Source of the DNA: a virus
IMG/VR virus record: IMGVR_UViG_3300045996_001341
Location: 1 to 46,488 of that record
Direction: 5' to 3' (one strand)
Length of the DNA: 46,488 nucleotides
In this document: positions 7,513 to 14,526 of the stretch, piece after piece
Layout of the letters: the number at the start of each line of letters is the position of its first letter
How positions within the stretch are numbered: the stretch's first letter is position 1
The notes under the pieces: generated by a model
The model's database searches: none
What the model saw: only the letters and a program-made list of their open reading frames with translations
Told to the model about the DNA's origin: nothing
Made by a program: the position numbers and the translations under genes

Positions 7513-9449
7513 ACCTTCCCTATCTCCTGTTGATCGAGCCAGTTCGGCCCGCGTGATACCTTTACAGGTCCTGAAAAGCCGGGTAGTAATCGGGATTCAG
7601 CGGAGAAAACGGAGAAGAATTCCAGTAATTCGGAGTCGGTGGTGGTGACGGGTAACTCGAATACCAACTCATCGTGGACCTGGATGAGCGGCGTATAACC
7701 CATTTCATAATAGCGCAGCATGGCCTCTTGGACGTCGATGGCACCGCCGCCCTGGCCATAAAACGCGAACGCGATCTTTGCTTTGTCCTCGGGGGAGCCG
7801 TAGAGTTCGAGGTAGTTACCGGCAGCCGACCGGACGTAGCCCCTCTCGGCGTCCCGTGTCACTGTCTTCTGCCAGGCGCGTATCTCAGGAAAAGCCTCGA
7901 AGTATGCTTCCTGGATCGCGAGGGCCTTGGCCCGGTTCGGCCACGAGGCATCGCCAAAGAGTCTGACGGCCAGGTTGCTGCCGGTGAACCCCACAAGGCC
8001 CCCGTGATACTCCCAGTCCCGGTGGACCACCAGCGCCCCGTCCTCGATCATGCGTTTGATCCGGGGCGAGTCGAGGTCCTTGGAGTAATACAGCTTGAAG
8101 CCTTCGCCGTAGTCGGCACCGTGACTTACTGACTTGGCGTGGTCGCGGGGCGTCCAACCCTTCTGCGCGATCTCTTCGGCTTTCTCGAAGACGCCGTTCC
8201 CGGCCTCAACCAACCACGAGAAGGCGTCCTTGTTTTTGGGGAGCTTCTCGAACACTCCCGCGTACCAGAGAACCATCCGCAGTTCCAACTGCGACTTGTC
8301 GGCCTTGGCCAGCAGCGAGTCCGGCGACCTGGGGACGATGACCCGCCGGACGTTCTTCCCGAAGCCCACCCGGGGGATGTTCTGGAAGTTGGGCCGGGAG
8401 GACGAGAGCCGGATTGTGCTGGTGCCGACCGGATTAAACCGGGGGTGCATCAGGCCGTCGGCGGCAAAGTATCGGCTGTCGAACCAGGGCGACAGACCCT
8501 TCCCTTCGGCCTTGTAGTCGTAGAGATGTTCGAGCCACTGGGCAGCTTCCGGATCGACCCGGCTGGGCAGATGAGCGAGTGCATACCCGATGTCCTCTTT
8601 GCTGGCCGATTCGAGCGAGATGCCGTGGCCGCCGAACCACTCGACGACGGCCTGCGGAGCCCGGGGGTTAAACGGGGCGTCCCAGACCAGTTCCTTGGTC
8701 TTCAATTCGACGCCGGTCTTCTTGTGGTACCTGGGTTCGAGCCGCGAAGGGAACAGCTTGTCCTTCCGCGTCTGCATCTCGCGTTCGAGGCGCTCGACCT
8801 CGGGCCGGTCAACCGTAATCCCCTGCCGCTGCATCGCATCGCAGACCAGCATCAAACCTTTGAGGTGGTCGATGATTTGCTGCGGGATTTGCTTCTGGGC
8901 CAGGTCCTGGTAGAGATTCGGCAGGGCCAGGTCTACCGCGTACGCATCGACGCCGTTGTATCCCAGGTGGTCGTGGACGCGACAGGGGCCCTCGCAGTGC
9001 GTCCCCCGGCACCGCTTCCACTGTGGGAGGTCGGTGTAGAGAGAGGACATGCTCCAGAGGTCCATGAAGCCCTGGCCCCGGGGGTCCTCTTCGTCTTCAT
9101 CCTTGGCGGCGCTTTTGCACAGGTGCGCGTTCGCGGCATAGTGCAAGATCATTGTGTCTTCGCAACGGGACAGCGGGACCGGGCGGCCCAACTCGGATTC
9201 GATGATTTTCTTTTCGGTCGTAAGGAAGTTATGTCCGACCCAGAGGCACTCGCCCCGGTCGAGCCTCTCCATGAGGTCGCGGGAGCGAGGACCATACACG
9301 CTGGAGACTGGGCGGCTGCCGGACGAGAAGCTGACCTCGGTCGGGTTCAGCATGTCCGACGGGTGGAACTCGAAGTCGATGCTGACCCACTTGTGCCGCT
9401 GGGTGAACTCCTCGGGGCGGTTCTTGATGACCTCGGGGTAGGGGGTCAT
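7509..9449 (-). CDS. polA: Family A DNA polymerase with 3'-5' exonuclease domain
   Basis: A 646-residue replicative polymerase of the Pol I/T7 family, lacking a 5'-nuclease domain. The exonuclease domain shows D25xE27 and Y164xxxD168; the expected second-motif Asp is replaced (GHNFLTTEKK, residues 72-81). A Cys/His cluster (C147, C152, C156, H159, H161) sits beside the third motif. The polymerase domain has motif A DKSQLEL with Asp384 and Glu389, O-helix residues R435, K439, H443 and Y447, and motif C VHDE at 591-594. Position 443 corresponds to E. coli Phe762 and is His here. The start overlaps the preceding 59-residue gene in GGATGA. Family assignment is certain; the exonuclease may be weak. 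Confidence 0.95.
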   Translation of the reverse strand: MTPYPEVIKNRPEEFTQRHKWVSIDFEFHPSDMLNPTEVSFSSGSRPVSSVYGPRSRDLMERLDRGECLWVGHNFLTTEKKIIESELGRPVPLSRCEDTMILHYAANAHLCKSAAKDEDEEDPRGQGFMDLWSMSSLYTDLPQWKRCRGTHCEGPCRVHDHLGYNGVDAYAVDLALPNLYQDLAQKQIPQQIIDHLKGLMLVCDAMQRQGITVDRPEVERLEREMQTRKDKLFPSRLEPRYHKKTGVELKTKELVWDAPFNPRAPQAVVEWFGGHGISLESASKEDIGYALAHLPSRVDPEAAQWLEHLYDYKAEGKGLSPWFDSRYFAADGLMHPRFNPVGTSTIRLSSSRPNFQNIPRVGFGKNVRRVIVPRSPDSLLAKADKSQLELRMVLWYAGVFEKLPKNKDAFSWLVEAGNGVFEKAEEIAQKGWTPRDHAKSVSHGADYGEGFKLYYSKDLDSPRIKRMIEDGALVVHRDWEYHGGLVGFTGSNLAVRLFGDASWPNRAKALAIQEAYFEAFPEIRAWQKTVTRDAERGYVRSAAGNYLELYGSPEDKAKIAFAFYGQGGGAIDVQEAMLRYYEMGYTPLIQVHDELVFELPVTTTDSELLEFFSVFSAESRLLPGFSGPVKVSRGPNWLDQQEIGKV

Positions 9450-9625
9450 CCCTGCTCCCGCTCCAGCCGCGTCCTGAGCCGCCGGACCTTGTCGGCCCCG
9501 ACTTCGAGATCTCTGAACGTAACCTCTGTCTCAAGGCCCATGTCGAGATACTCGGCAAATGCCAGCCCCAAGTCCCTTGCCGCCTGGTCCAGCTTCTCTT
9601 TGGTTGTCTGTCGTGGTTTGGGCAA
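9446..9625 (-). CDS. 59-residue helical protein translated into polA
   Basis: A short frame beginning MPKPRQTTKEKL from TTG at 9625, with a purine-rich AAAGGGGG stretch upstream. Its stop overlaps the polymerase ATG (GGATGA), which is strong support for coupled translation. It is basic and helical, ending in an Arg/Leu heptad-like segment (RRLRTRLERE). No family is recognised; a small DNA-binding or polymerase-associated role is a guess. Confidence 0.55.
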   Translation of the reverse strand: MPKPRQTTKEKLDQAARDLGLAFAEYLDMGLETEVTFRDLEVGADKVRRLRTRLEREQG

Positions 9626-9736
9626 AAAGAAGGCCCCCTTTCCTCCGCGTTTTTATGAACGGTTTGAGCGGAGGTCCGGGGGCTTGAAAAGAGAGTCGAT
9701 TCTCGGGAGTTAAAGCCAACCCTTAACTGGGTGGCT

Positions 9737-9931
9737 CTATTCTTTCAGACGTAAGAAGTTGTCGACAGGTTGCAGGAACCGGCGGTAGTATCCCCCGCGC
9801 GGAAAGGCTATACCAACGTTCACATAAGAGCCGTGGGGCATCATTAAATCGCTTGGGATCGTCAGCGCAACAGAATGATACAGCCAGAGTCGCAAATATG
9901 TCCTTACTGGCTTCTTGCCAGAGTGTCCCAA
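9737..9931 (-). CDS. Doubtful 64-residue ORF between attP and polA
   Basis: This frame ends at 9737 and could start from TTG at 9931. Its composition is protein-like, with strands such as SVALTIP and YVNVGIAFP and the tail DNFLRLKE. A second open frame (9723-9965) overlaps it and looks less natural. There is no clear ribosome site. It may be a real small gene, a decayed fragment, or non-coding sequence between attP and the replication genes. Confidence 0.3.
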   Translation of the reverse strand: MGHSGKKPVRTYLRLWLYHSVALTIPSDLMMPHGSYVNVGIAFPRGGYYRRFLQPVDNFLRLKE

Positions 9932-10023
9932 GCATCTTCGAATAGGGACTACGTGGTCGCATCATGACTTACCAGGTGCATCCGGACGCTAAAAGGTTTC
10001 AGCAAATTGTTTGTGTCTGGTCG

Positions 10024-10045
10024 GCTGTCCAAACGCTGTCCAAAA
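10024..10045 (+). repeat. Tandem arm-type-like integrase sites (left arm)
   Basis: GCTGTCCAAA occurs at 10024-10033 and again at 10035-10045, one helical turn apart, about 95 bases from the tRNA-like core. The same sequence recurs on the other side of the core. Paired direct repeats flanking a tyrosine-integrase core are the expected form of arm-type binding sites. Confidence 0.6.
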
Positions 10046-10062
10046 CGGTGACTGCTATGCAT

Positions 10063-10093
10063 AAAAAATGGGCCGCCCGGTTAAGAGCGGCCC
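10063..10093 (-). terminator. Rho-independent terminator
   Basis: Read leftward, GGGCCGC (10093-10087) pairs with GCGGCCC (10076-10070) around a ten-base loop and is followed by six T (10068-10063). It sits downstream of the sigma-factor gene pair and past the tRNA-like att core, so it would end the upper early transcript or protect the host tRNA unit after integration. Confidence 0.75.
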
Positions 10094-10135
10094 TCAAGTT
10101 TCAACACACAAGGCCAACAAAATCAACAACTTCCG

Positions 10136-10184
10136 TGGTAGGCGCGGCAGGACTCGAACCTGCGACCCTCTGCTTAGAAGGCAG
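10136..10184 (-). other. attP: attP core: 3' half of a tRNA-Arg(UCU) gene
   Basis: On the minus strand this segment reads as the 3' half of a bacterial tRNA: anticodon loop CTTCTAA (anticodon TCT), 3' anticodon stem, variable loop, T arm with GGTTCGAGTCC, a 7-base acceptor strand (CGCGCCT), discriminator A and encoded CCA. Nothing upstream resembles a D arm or a 5' acceptor strand, so it is not a full tRNA gene. A tRNA 3' end in a phage that carries a tyrosine integrase is the classic attP core; integration would rebuild the host tRNA. The host gene should begin with about AGGCGCG. Confidence 0.88.
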
Positions 10185-10197
10185 GCAGTACGGAAGG

Positions 10198-10434
10198 TTA
10201 AGTGGTTTGTTTCTTAGAGTTTGGGACAGCGACTGTCTGGCGGCTGTCCAAAAATTCTTCAATACGACGCTCGACTTCGGCCAGTCGGATCGAAATGACG
10301 TCGTCTTTGGGGGTCGCCGCGAACCACTCGCGCATGTGCTCGATCAGGTTTCGAATACCGGCCCGTTGCCCGCCATCTGGATTGTTCCAGCCATAGCGAA
10401 CCATCTCCGCAATGATCTCTTCAGGCGTCGGCAT
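10198..10434 (-). CDS. Hypothetical protein paired with sigma factor
   Basis: A 78-residue helical, acidic protein starting on the sigma-factor stop codon (TGATG). The middle is Trp/Arg-rich (HMREWFAATPKDD) and is followed by a helix RLAEVERRIEEFL. It is the last gene before attP and its end contains the right-arm repeats. The tight pairing suggests a sigma partner, but no anti-sigma motif is visible. Confidence 0.65.
   Translation of the reverse strand: MPTPEEIIAEMVRYGWNNPDGGQRAGIRNLIEHMREWFAATPKDDVISIRLAEVERRIEEFLDSRQTVAVPNSKKQTT
10220..10253. repeat. Arm-type-like integrase sites (right arm)
   Basis: GCTGTCCAAAA at 10243-10253 repeats the left-arm motif exactly. A weaker copy (GACTGTCTGG) starts about 12 bases earlier at 10231, and an inverted near-copy (TTTGGGACAGC) lies at 10220-10230. 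They are inside the end of the small gene 10198-10434, about 45 bases from the att core. Confidence 0.55.
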
Positions 10435-10907
10435 CAGGCCGCCCTCCTCAGTTCTTTCAGCGCCCTACTCTTCAGCAGGCGTTCCTGTGTTTCGTTCAGC
10501 GATAACGCGGAGCGGATCTCGGCAACCGAGGCCCCGCGCAGGTGCATCCGCACAACCTGCTGCCGCCGCTCGGGCAGGCTGTCGATGCGCCGGTGCAGAA
10601 TCCGGCGCTGCTCGTCCTTGATCGCGGCGGCTTCGAGGTCGCCGTTCGGGTCGGCAATGCTGTAGGCAAGCTGATCCAGCGTGACATCCGAGAGCCGCTT
10701 GCGGCGGTATACGGATCGGCGCATGTCGCGCATGGCGACATGGTGAGCGATCCCGTAAAGGTAGCCTTCGGGGTCTTTGATGGAACCCCTGGCCTGCCCC
10801 TGAAGAAAGCCAACGATGGTATCCTGCACCTGATCATCGACGTCCCAGCGCTTTAGCAGATGCCTGAGACGCCGCTTCACAGATGACAGGATCTCATGCG
10901 TTGGCAT
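10434..10907 (-). CDS. ECF-type RNA polymerase sigma factor
   Basis: A 157-residue sigma-70 family protein with only regions 2 and 4. Region 2 covers about residues 20-70 (DPEGYLYGIAHHVAMRDMRR). Region 4 covers residues 105-155 with SLPERRQQVVRMHLRG, a helix-turn-helix (ASVAEIRSALSLNETQ) and the recognition-helix RALKEL. It overlaps the preceding Cys-rich small gene by 14 bases. It would redirect host RNA polymerase, either to phage promoters or to host genes in the lysogen. The family is clear; its targets are not. Confidence 0.85.
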   Translation of the reverse strand: MPTHEILSSVKRRLRHLLKRWDVDDQVQDTIVGFLQGQARGSIKDPEGYLYGIAHHVAMRDMRRSVYRRKRLSDVTLDQLAYSIADPNGDLEAAAIKDEQRRILHRRIDSLPERRQQVVRMHLRGASVAEIRSALSLNETQERLLKSRALKELRRAA

Positions 10908-11052
10908 TCATTGCTCCTTCGGTGCGGGCAGGGCAAGGAGTGGCCGGAAGGTCCTCGTTTGCGAACACGACACACTCCTCGCCGCAGAACACGCAGACGA
11001 GGTACTGTTTTATGTTGCTGCCCTTTTGGCGCACCCAGACGTGGGGGAGCAT
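10894..11052 (-). CDS. 52-residue zinc-ribbon-like protein
   Basis: It starts at MLPHVWVRQKG on the stop codon of the exported-protein gene (TGATG). It contains CVFCGEEC followed by a later Cys, consistent with a small metal-binding knuckle. It overlaps the sigma-factor start by 14 bases. No family is recognised. Confidence 0.55.
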   Translation of the reverse strand: MLPHVWVRQKGSNIKQYLVCVFCGEECVVFANEDLPATPCPARTEGAMNANA

Positions 11053-11444
11053 CAGGCCTCGAAATCGATGTGCCCCATGAGCCACAGCGAATCGACTCCC
11101 GGGTACACGGTCACAAACCCGTCGGTCGTAATCTGCACTGCTGCCGCTCGGCTGTTGTTCGCCAGCACGCCCGCCTGCGCAAACCGGGGCCGGAAGGGAA
11201 GCATGGTGATGACTCCGGGGCCGCCGCCGGTCACTGCCACATGCAGCCGGAACTTATTCCCGCCCAGGTACTCTACTCTTATTCCGCCCTGGGTGCTGTA
11301 GACACCGTTGTTCTGTGAGAGAGGCTGCCAGCCGCTCAGCACGACGAGACTCTGAGGCCCGGTCGTCATCTGCCCGTGAGACAGTCCGGCTGCACCCAGG
11401 AGGGTCGCAGCACCAGCAATCATGTTACGTCGCGTCTTCGTCAT
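11052..11444 (-). CDS. Exported protein with twin-Arg-like signal, fibre-tip-like domain
   Basis: A 130-residue protein from the ATG at 11444, chosen for the GGAG seven bases upstream. The N-terminus TRRNMIAGAATLLGAAGLSHGQ is a signal peptide with a twin-arginine-like motif and likely cleavage after SHG. The mature part is beta-rich and ends VQITTDGFVTVYPG...WLMGHIDFEA, resembling C-terminal tips of phage fibres. It lies beside the integrase and sigma genes, where lysogenic-conversion genes often sit. Export is well supported; surface function is inferred. Confidence 0.65.
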   Translation of the reverse strand: MTKTRRNMIAGAATLLGAAGLSHGQMTTGPQSLVVLSGWQPLSQNNGVYSTQGGIRVEYLGGNKFRLHVAVTGGGPGVITMLPFRPRFAQAGVLANNSRAAAVQITTDGFVTVYPGVDSLWLMGHIDFEA

Positions 11445-11574
11445 TGAGTTCTCCAAGAGGTAAAATTGAACACCAAAATGTTCTTGTCGGGTCACTCTTC
11501 AGCCGCCGCAGTTCTTCCTTGAGATACTGCTTCAAGTCGGCCTCTAAGCTATCCCTGTCGTTGGCGTCTGCCAT
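11425..11574 (-). CDS. 49-residue charged helical protein
   Basis: A short frame whose ATG at 11574 is inside the end of the integrase gene and whose end overlaps the exported-protein start by 20 bases. The first 30 residues form a charged amphipathic helix (LEADLKQYLKEELRRLK). The tight overlaps suggest it is translated, but there is no other support. Confidence 0.4.
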   Translation of the reverse strand: MADANDRDSLEADLKQYLKEELRRLKSDPTRTFWCSILPLGELNDEDAT

Positions 11575-12776
11575 TGTGTCTCCACCCTGGCAGATGAGTC
11601 ACTGCCTGGTTGAGATTCAGTTATTCGAGCAGAAACCTGGTCGAGATAACGTCGCCTGCGTTCGATGTCGGATTCGGTGTAATGGTCGGTCATTTGGTCG
11701 TTGCTGTGGCCCATCAGAGCAATCCGGTCGGCCTTCGACATACCGACCTGGTTGGTGAGTGTTGCGGCGGTTCGCCTGAAGGAATGCCAGGATAACCCCG
11801 GGACACCTATGGCTTTTCCGACCTTTTTCCAGATTCGGTTGTTGGCGTTGTGGGCGTCGATAGGAGTGCCGTTCCGCGAAGCGAATACAGGGGCATCGTC
11901 TGAAGCTTCAGTAGATCGGAGATTTCCGAGAGCCTCTGCGAGATCGTCGCTAATTGGCTGGACACGATTTCTAGCTGTCGTTTTAACTGATCCATACTTT
12001 CCTCGGTAATAATTCTGGATCACCCCGAAGCTTTTCGGCGGCAGCGTCAGATCGTCGTTCGTCAGGTAAACCGTCCGGTCGGTCAGGTTGACCCGGCCCC
12101 ACTTCAGCCCGGTCAGTTCGGCCACATTGAGACTCGTCGTCATCGACATCAGGGCCATGGTCCGGTATGGCTCCGGGGTGATCATGAGCGCCTTCTGGGC
12201 CTGCTCCCAGTTCAGTGCCGGTTTAGGGTGGCGCACCATGGGCGGCATCCGGACCAGCGATGCCGGGTTCTCGCCGGTGAACATGCCCAGGCGCTTGGCG
12301 TGCGACACGATGGCACTGATGGCGTTCTTGGCGTGGGTGGCGGTTTGGACCGACAGCCCCCGGGACATCAGCGACCGGACGACGTTCTGGACGTCGGCCA
12401 CCGACAGTTCGCGCAGTTGCCTCTTGCCGATCAGCGGCAGCAATAACTTAAACATGTACTTGTAGTGCTGCTTGCCGCTCTCCTTCATCGTCCAGACGAT
12501 CTCTGGGTCGAAGTGCCGGGTGACGAACTGGTCGACGCTGATGAGGGTTTGCGGGACCCAGGCTTGCGCGTTCAGGTGATTCAGAACCTGCTCGTCGGCC
12601 TGCCGCTGGGCCGCCTTTTTGGATAGCTTCTGGGGCCCGACCGCCGGGCCCACGATGACACTGGGCCTGGTTTTCTTGATAGTTCCGTCCGGCTGCCTCT
12701 GGTCCTGCCACCACCGGACCCTCCAGAAGTTGCCGTCCTGGTATACATAGCCACGTTGTAGTCGCTTACGGGGCAT
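11544..12776 (-). CDS. int: Tyrosine recombinase (phage integrase)
   Basis: A 410-residue integrase from ATG at 12776; an alternative TTG start at 12830 would add 18 residues and couple to the upstream gene. The N-terminal part has an arm-binding-like beta fold (GYVYQDGNFWRVRWW), then a SAM-like core-binding domain, then the catalytic domain. Visible catalytic elements are the Lys region (SVKTTARNR), HSFRR, GHSNDQM and the HYTE tyrosine. The first catalytic Arg, normally in TGLR, is replaced: the segment reads TSLNVAEL. It would recombine attP at 10136-10184 with a host tRNA-Arg gene. It is about 1.4 kb from attP, separated by the sigma gene group. Confidence 0.9.
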   Translation of the reverse strand: MPRKRLQRGYVYQDGNFWRVRWWQDQRQPDGTIKKTRPSVIVGPAVGPQKLSKKAAQRQADEQVLNHLNAQAWVPQTLISVDQFVTRHFDPEIVWTMKESGKQHYKYMFKLLLPLIGKRQLRELSVADVQNVVRSLMSRGLSVQTATHAKNAISAIVSHAKRLGMFTGENPASLVRMPPMVRHPKPALNWEQAQKALMITPEPYRTMALMSMTTSLNVAELTGLKWGRVNLTDRTVYLTNDDLTLPPKSFGVIQNYYRGKYGSVKTTARNRVQPISDDLAEALGNLRSTEASDDAPVFASRNGTPIDAHNANNRIWKKVGKAIGVPGLSWHSFRRTAATLTNQVGMSKADRIALMGHSNDQMTDHYTESDIERRRRYLDQVSARITESQPGSDSSARVETQWQTPTTGIA

Positions 12777-12826
12777 TGCCTCGTCATTGACCTCCTGTGG
12801 CCAGGGTACCAGGTTCGGCAGCGATG

Positions 12827-13060
12827 TCAAGCGGCTCTCCGCGCCAGCCCAGAGATTTTGTCTGTCTTGCGCCAGTTGCCCACGTACCTGGGAAGTCCGG
12901 CAGCCTCGGCAATGCTGGTGAGCGACATGCCGTTATAGTTGCGAGGAGTCAGCGTCACGTTGCTCAACGTGGATTGCGGAGTTACGACAGTCTTGCGTGC
13001 CGCTGCCCACTCTTCGTCGGACCAGAGAAGGGGAGTTTCCCAGTTGCTATTTCGCGGCAC
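12827..13060 (-). CDS. Small putative DNA-binding protein upstream of int
   Basis: A 77-residue protein from GTG at 13060, seven bases after AGGAA. The C-terminal half (MSLTSIAEAAGLPRYVGNWRKTD) resembles a helix-turn-helix. Its stop overlaps the alternative TTG start of the integrase (TTGA). It could be an excisionase or regulator by position and size, but this is inference. Confidence 0.5.
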   Translation of the reverse strand: MPRNSNWETPLLWSDEEWAAARKTVVTPQSTLSNVTLTPRNYNGMSLTSIAEAAGLPRYVGNWRKTDKISGLARRAA

Positions 13061-13244
13061 AGTCGGTTCCTGCTCTGTTGATAAGTGGGTCGGTGCCTTG
13101 ACCGGCCTGTGGATGGAACATGGCCCATTCGCCCGGGGTGTGAAGCCTGAGATTGACGCAAGCAGAGCAACCGGCGACAAAGTTCTTGCTTGTTGTCTGC
13201 CGTTTCAAATCTTCAACAACGATCTCTTCTCGCGTCCTAACCAA
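13047..13244 (-). CDS. Small hypothetical protein downstream of lysozyme
   Basis: A 65-residue frame from TTG at 13244, overlapping the lysozyme stop by eight bases and the next gene by 14. The N-terminus is a charged helix (TREEIVVEDLKRQTT) and a CSAC pair follows. No family is recognised. Confidence 0.5.
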   Translation of the reverse strand: MVRTREEIVVEDLKRQTTSKNFVAGCSACVNLRLHTPGEWAMFHPQAGQGTDPLINRAGTDCAAK

Positions 13245-13695
13245 GCTTCACCTCCCCGGTGAGAAAGAGTGTCTTCTCGGCCTGGCGACGACGCACCAGC
13301 CCCGGGAGTCTCCGACCGCCCCCGTTGACCCACCGCTCGAACTCCTGGGCGGCCTCGTCGTACGCGCCAGCGATCAGCTTCTTCTTCAGCGTTGACTTGC
13401 CGAAGTTGCCCGCGCCAGCGTTAAAGACGAAAGACACCAGGGCGTCGAACATGTATTGCTCGGGCGGGATGATGAACTGCGCCCCGTCGGTCAGCAGGTT
13501 GATCGTGCGCTCGGCCTCGGCAACGTCCTGCATGAGGAGCCGCAGGCCTTCGGCGGTGCCAATCATGTCTCCCTCTCGGACGTTGCGCGTGTGCCCAAAC
13601 CCGATGGTCCAGACCCCGCCTGCGTCCCGATAGGCTTCCGACTTGAAGCCCTCGAAGTGAGTAATGAGTTCGATTCCGTTGCGTGATGTGATCAT
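13237..13695 (-). CDS. T4-type lysozyme (GH24 endolysin)
   Basis: A 152-residue lysozyme that cuts the MurNAc-GlcNAc bond of peptidoglycan. The catalytic triad spacing is exact: Glu15, Asp24 and Thr30 in HFEGFKSEAYRDAGGVWTIGFGHT-type context. The later LVSFVFNAGAGNF and RR segments also fit the family. There is no signal peptide or SAR anchor, so it would need a holin. It is placed in the leftward early operon between small unknown genes, some 19 kb (around the circle) from the holin gene at 40163. Confidence 0.9.
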   Translation of the reverse strand: MITSRNGIELITHFEGFKSEAYRDAGGVWTIGFGHTRNVREGDMIGTAEGLRLLMQDVAEAERTINLLTDGAQFIIPPEQYMFDALVSFVFNAGAGNFGKSTLKKKLIAGAYDEAAQEFERWVNGGGRRLPGLVRRRQAEKTLFLTGEVKLG

Positions 13696-13937
13696 GTAAG
13701 CCTCACGTACTGAGTTGTTGTGATTTCGAGAAAGATGGTCTGATCCTTCTCAATGTCAGACGATTCTCTGGCGTGCTGAATAGCTTTCGGTAACCCGGGA
13801 GCGTCAATACTGAAGCTAGAGCCTGCAATGCTTGAAGAGTGCCAGGTGCGTCGACTCTCGTTCCAGTACCAGGTTTCCGGCAAAGTCCCGACTGATTTGT
13901 CGGGATGATGGAAAGTCACAATTTGTACTTCGGTCAT
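13692..13937 (-). CDS. Hypothetical protein upstream of lysozyme
   Basis: An 81-residue protein starting MTEVQIVTFHHPDK in a TAATG overlap with the gene before it and ending in an ATGA overlap with the lysozyme. It looks strand-rich and contains ETWYWNESRRTWHSS. No family is recognised. Confidence 0.65.
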   Translation of the reverse strand: MTEVQIVTFHHPDKSVGTLPETWYWNESRRTWHSSSIAGSSFSIDAPGLPKAIQHARESSDIEKDQTIFLEITTTQYVRLT

Positions 13938-14182
13938 TAGTAACCTCTCTCCCATCTGTCATGGGCCTGTTTGCATTTCTTGGCGGCCCGCTGGTATCTG
14001 TCCCAGGCCAGCTTCTCTCCGAAATCTCTGGTGGCGTACTGGCGGCGGTTCCAGATCGCGCCCCAGGCGAGGAAGGCTTCGTCCATCTCCTCGCAGGCCG
14101 ACGAGACTTCATTACCCGTGTTGATCGGGTCTTCGGTGGCGGCGGCACCCACAGGGACCAGAAGGAAGAAGCGGCGGGTCAT
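13937..14182 (-). CDS. Hypothetical protein, possible N-terminal signal/anchor
   Basis: An 81-residue protein in an ATGA overlap with the P-loop gene. It begins MTRRFFLLVPVGAAAT, which could be a short signal or membrane anchor, followed by a charged helical region rich in Trp, Arg and Lys. Placed just before the lysozyme cluster, it could be a lysis accessory such as a spanin-like protein, but there is no direct evidence. Confidence 0.55.
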   Translation of the reverse strand: MTRRFFLLVPVGAAATEDPINTGNEVSSACEEMDEAFLAWGAIWNRRQYATRDFGEKLAWDRYQRAAKKCKQAHDRWERGY

Positions 14183-14526
14183 CGTGTCTCCGTGGTTATT
14201 GCCACATCAACACCGTCAAAACGAAAGGCTGATTCATCAAGAAACACCGGCGTTCCTGGATCATCCTTGATCGTCACGTTTGCACCTAAGTCGATAAGGG
14301 TGTCCTGTAGAACTTGAGCCATACGTGACTTGCCGCTCTTGCGACCTCCAGCAATCGTAATTGTTATGTTTGCCATACGTTGCACTCCCGTTAAGTAATC
14401 AATCTCGTCCAGCCAGTCAGTGAGTCCCAGGTGTAACTCGTACGCTCGGTACTTGCCCGTTTGGCCGTCGTTGAAAATTCGCTGTATCTCGGCTAGGCAG
14501 CGCGAGATTGGTCTGTCACCAACCAT
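14179..14526 (-). CDS. Small P-loop NTPase
   Basis: A 115-residue protein from ATG at 14526, overlapping the upstream gene by 11 bases. The first 50 residues are a Trp/Asp/Glu-rich helical region. Then ITITIAGGRKSGKSRMAQ carries a Walker A motif (GGRKSGKS) on a beta strand, followed by one more strand-helix unit. It is too short for a complete kinase. Small P-loop proteins of this kind are common in phages and have no known function. Confidence 0.6.
   Translation of the reverse strand: MVGDRPISRCLAEIQRIFNDGQTGKYRAYELHLGLTDWLDEIDYLTGVQRMANITITIAGGRKSGKSRMAQVLQDTLIDLGANVTIKDDPGTPVFLDESAFRFDGVDVAITTETR

Noticed and set aside
5754-9449. 2-aminoadenine (Z-DNA) genome
   Set aside because: No PurZ-like adenylosuccinate synthetase and no other Z-pathway gene seen; the diphosphohydrolase-like gene alone is not enough.
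8139-9713. 524-residue plus-strand ORF
   Set aside because: It is a shadow of the polymerase gene on the other strand, has unnatural Val/Pro/Arg-rich composition and no ribosome site.
10136-10184. Complete tRNA-Arg gene
   Set aside because: Only the 3' half matches; no D arm or 5' acceptor strand precedes it.
9964-10665. Long plus-strand ORF containing GAAGLEPATLCLEGR
   Set aside because: The peptide is a known translation artefact of tRNA genes read in the wrong direction; it covers the attP tRNA half and lies opposite the sigma-factor gene.
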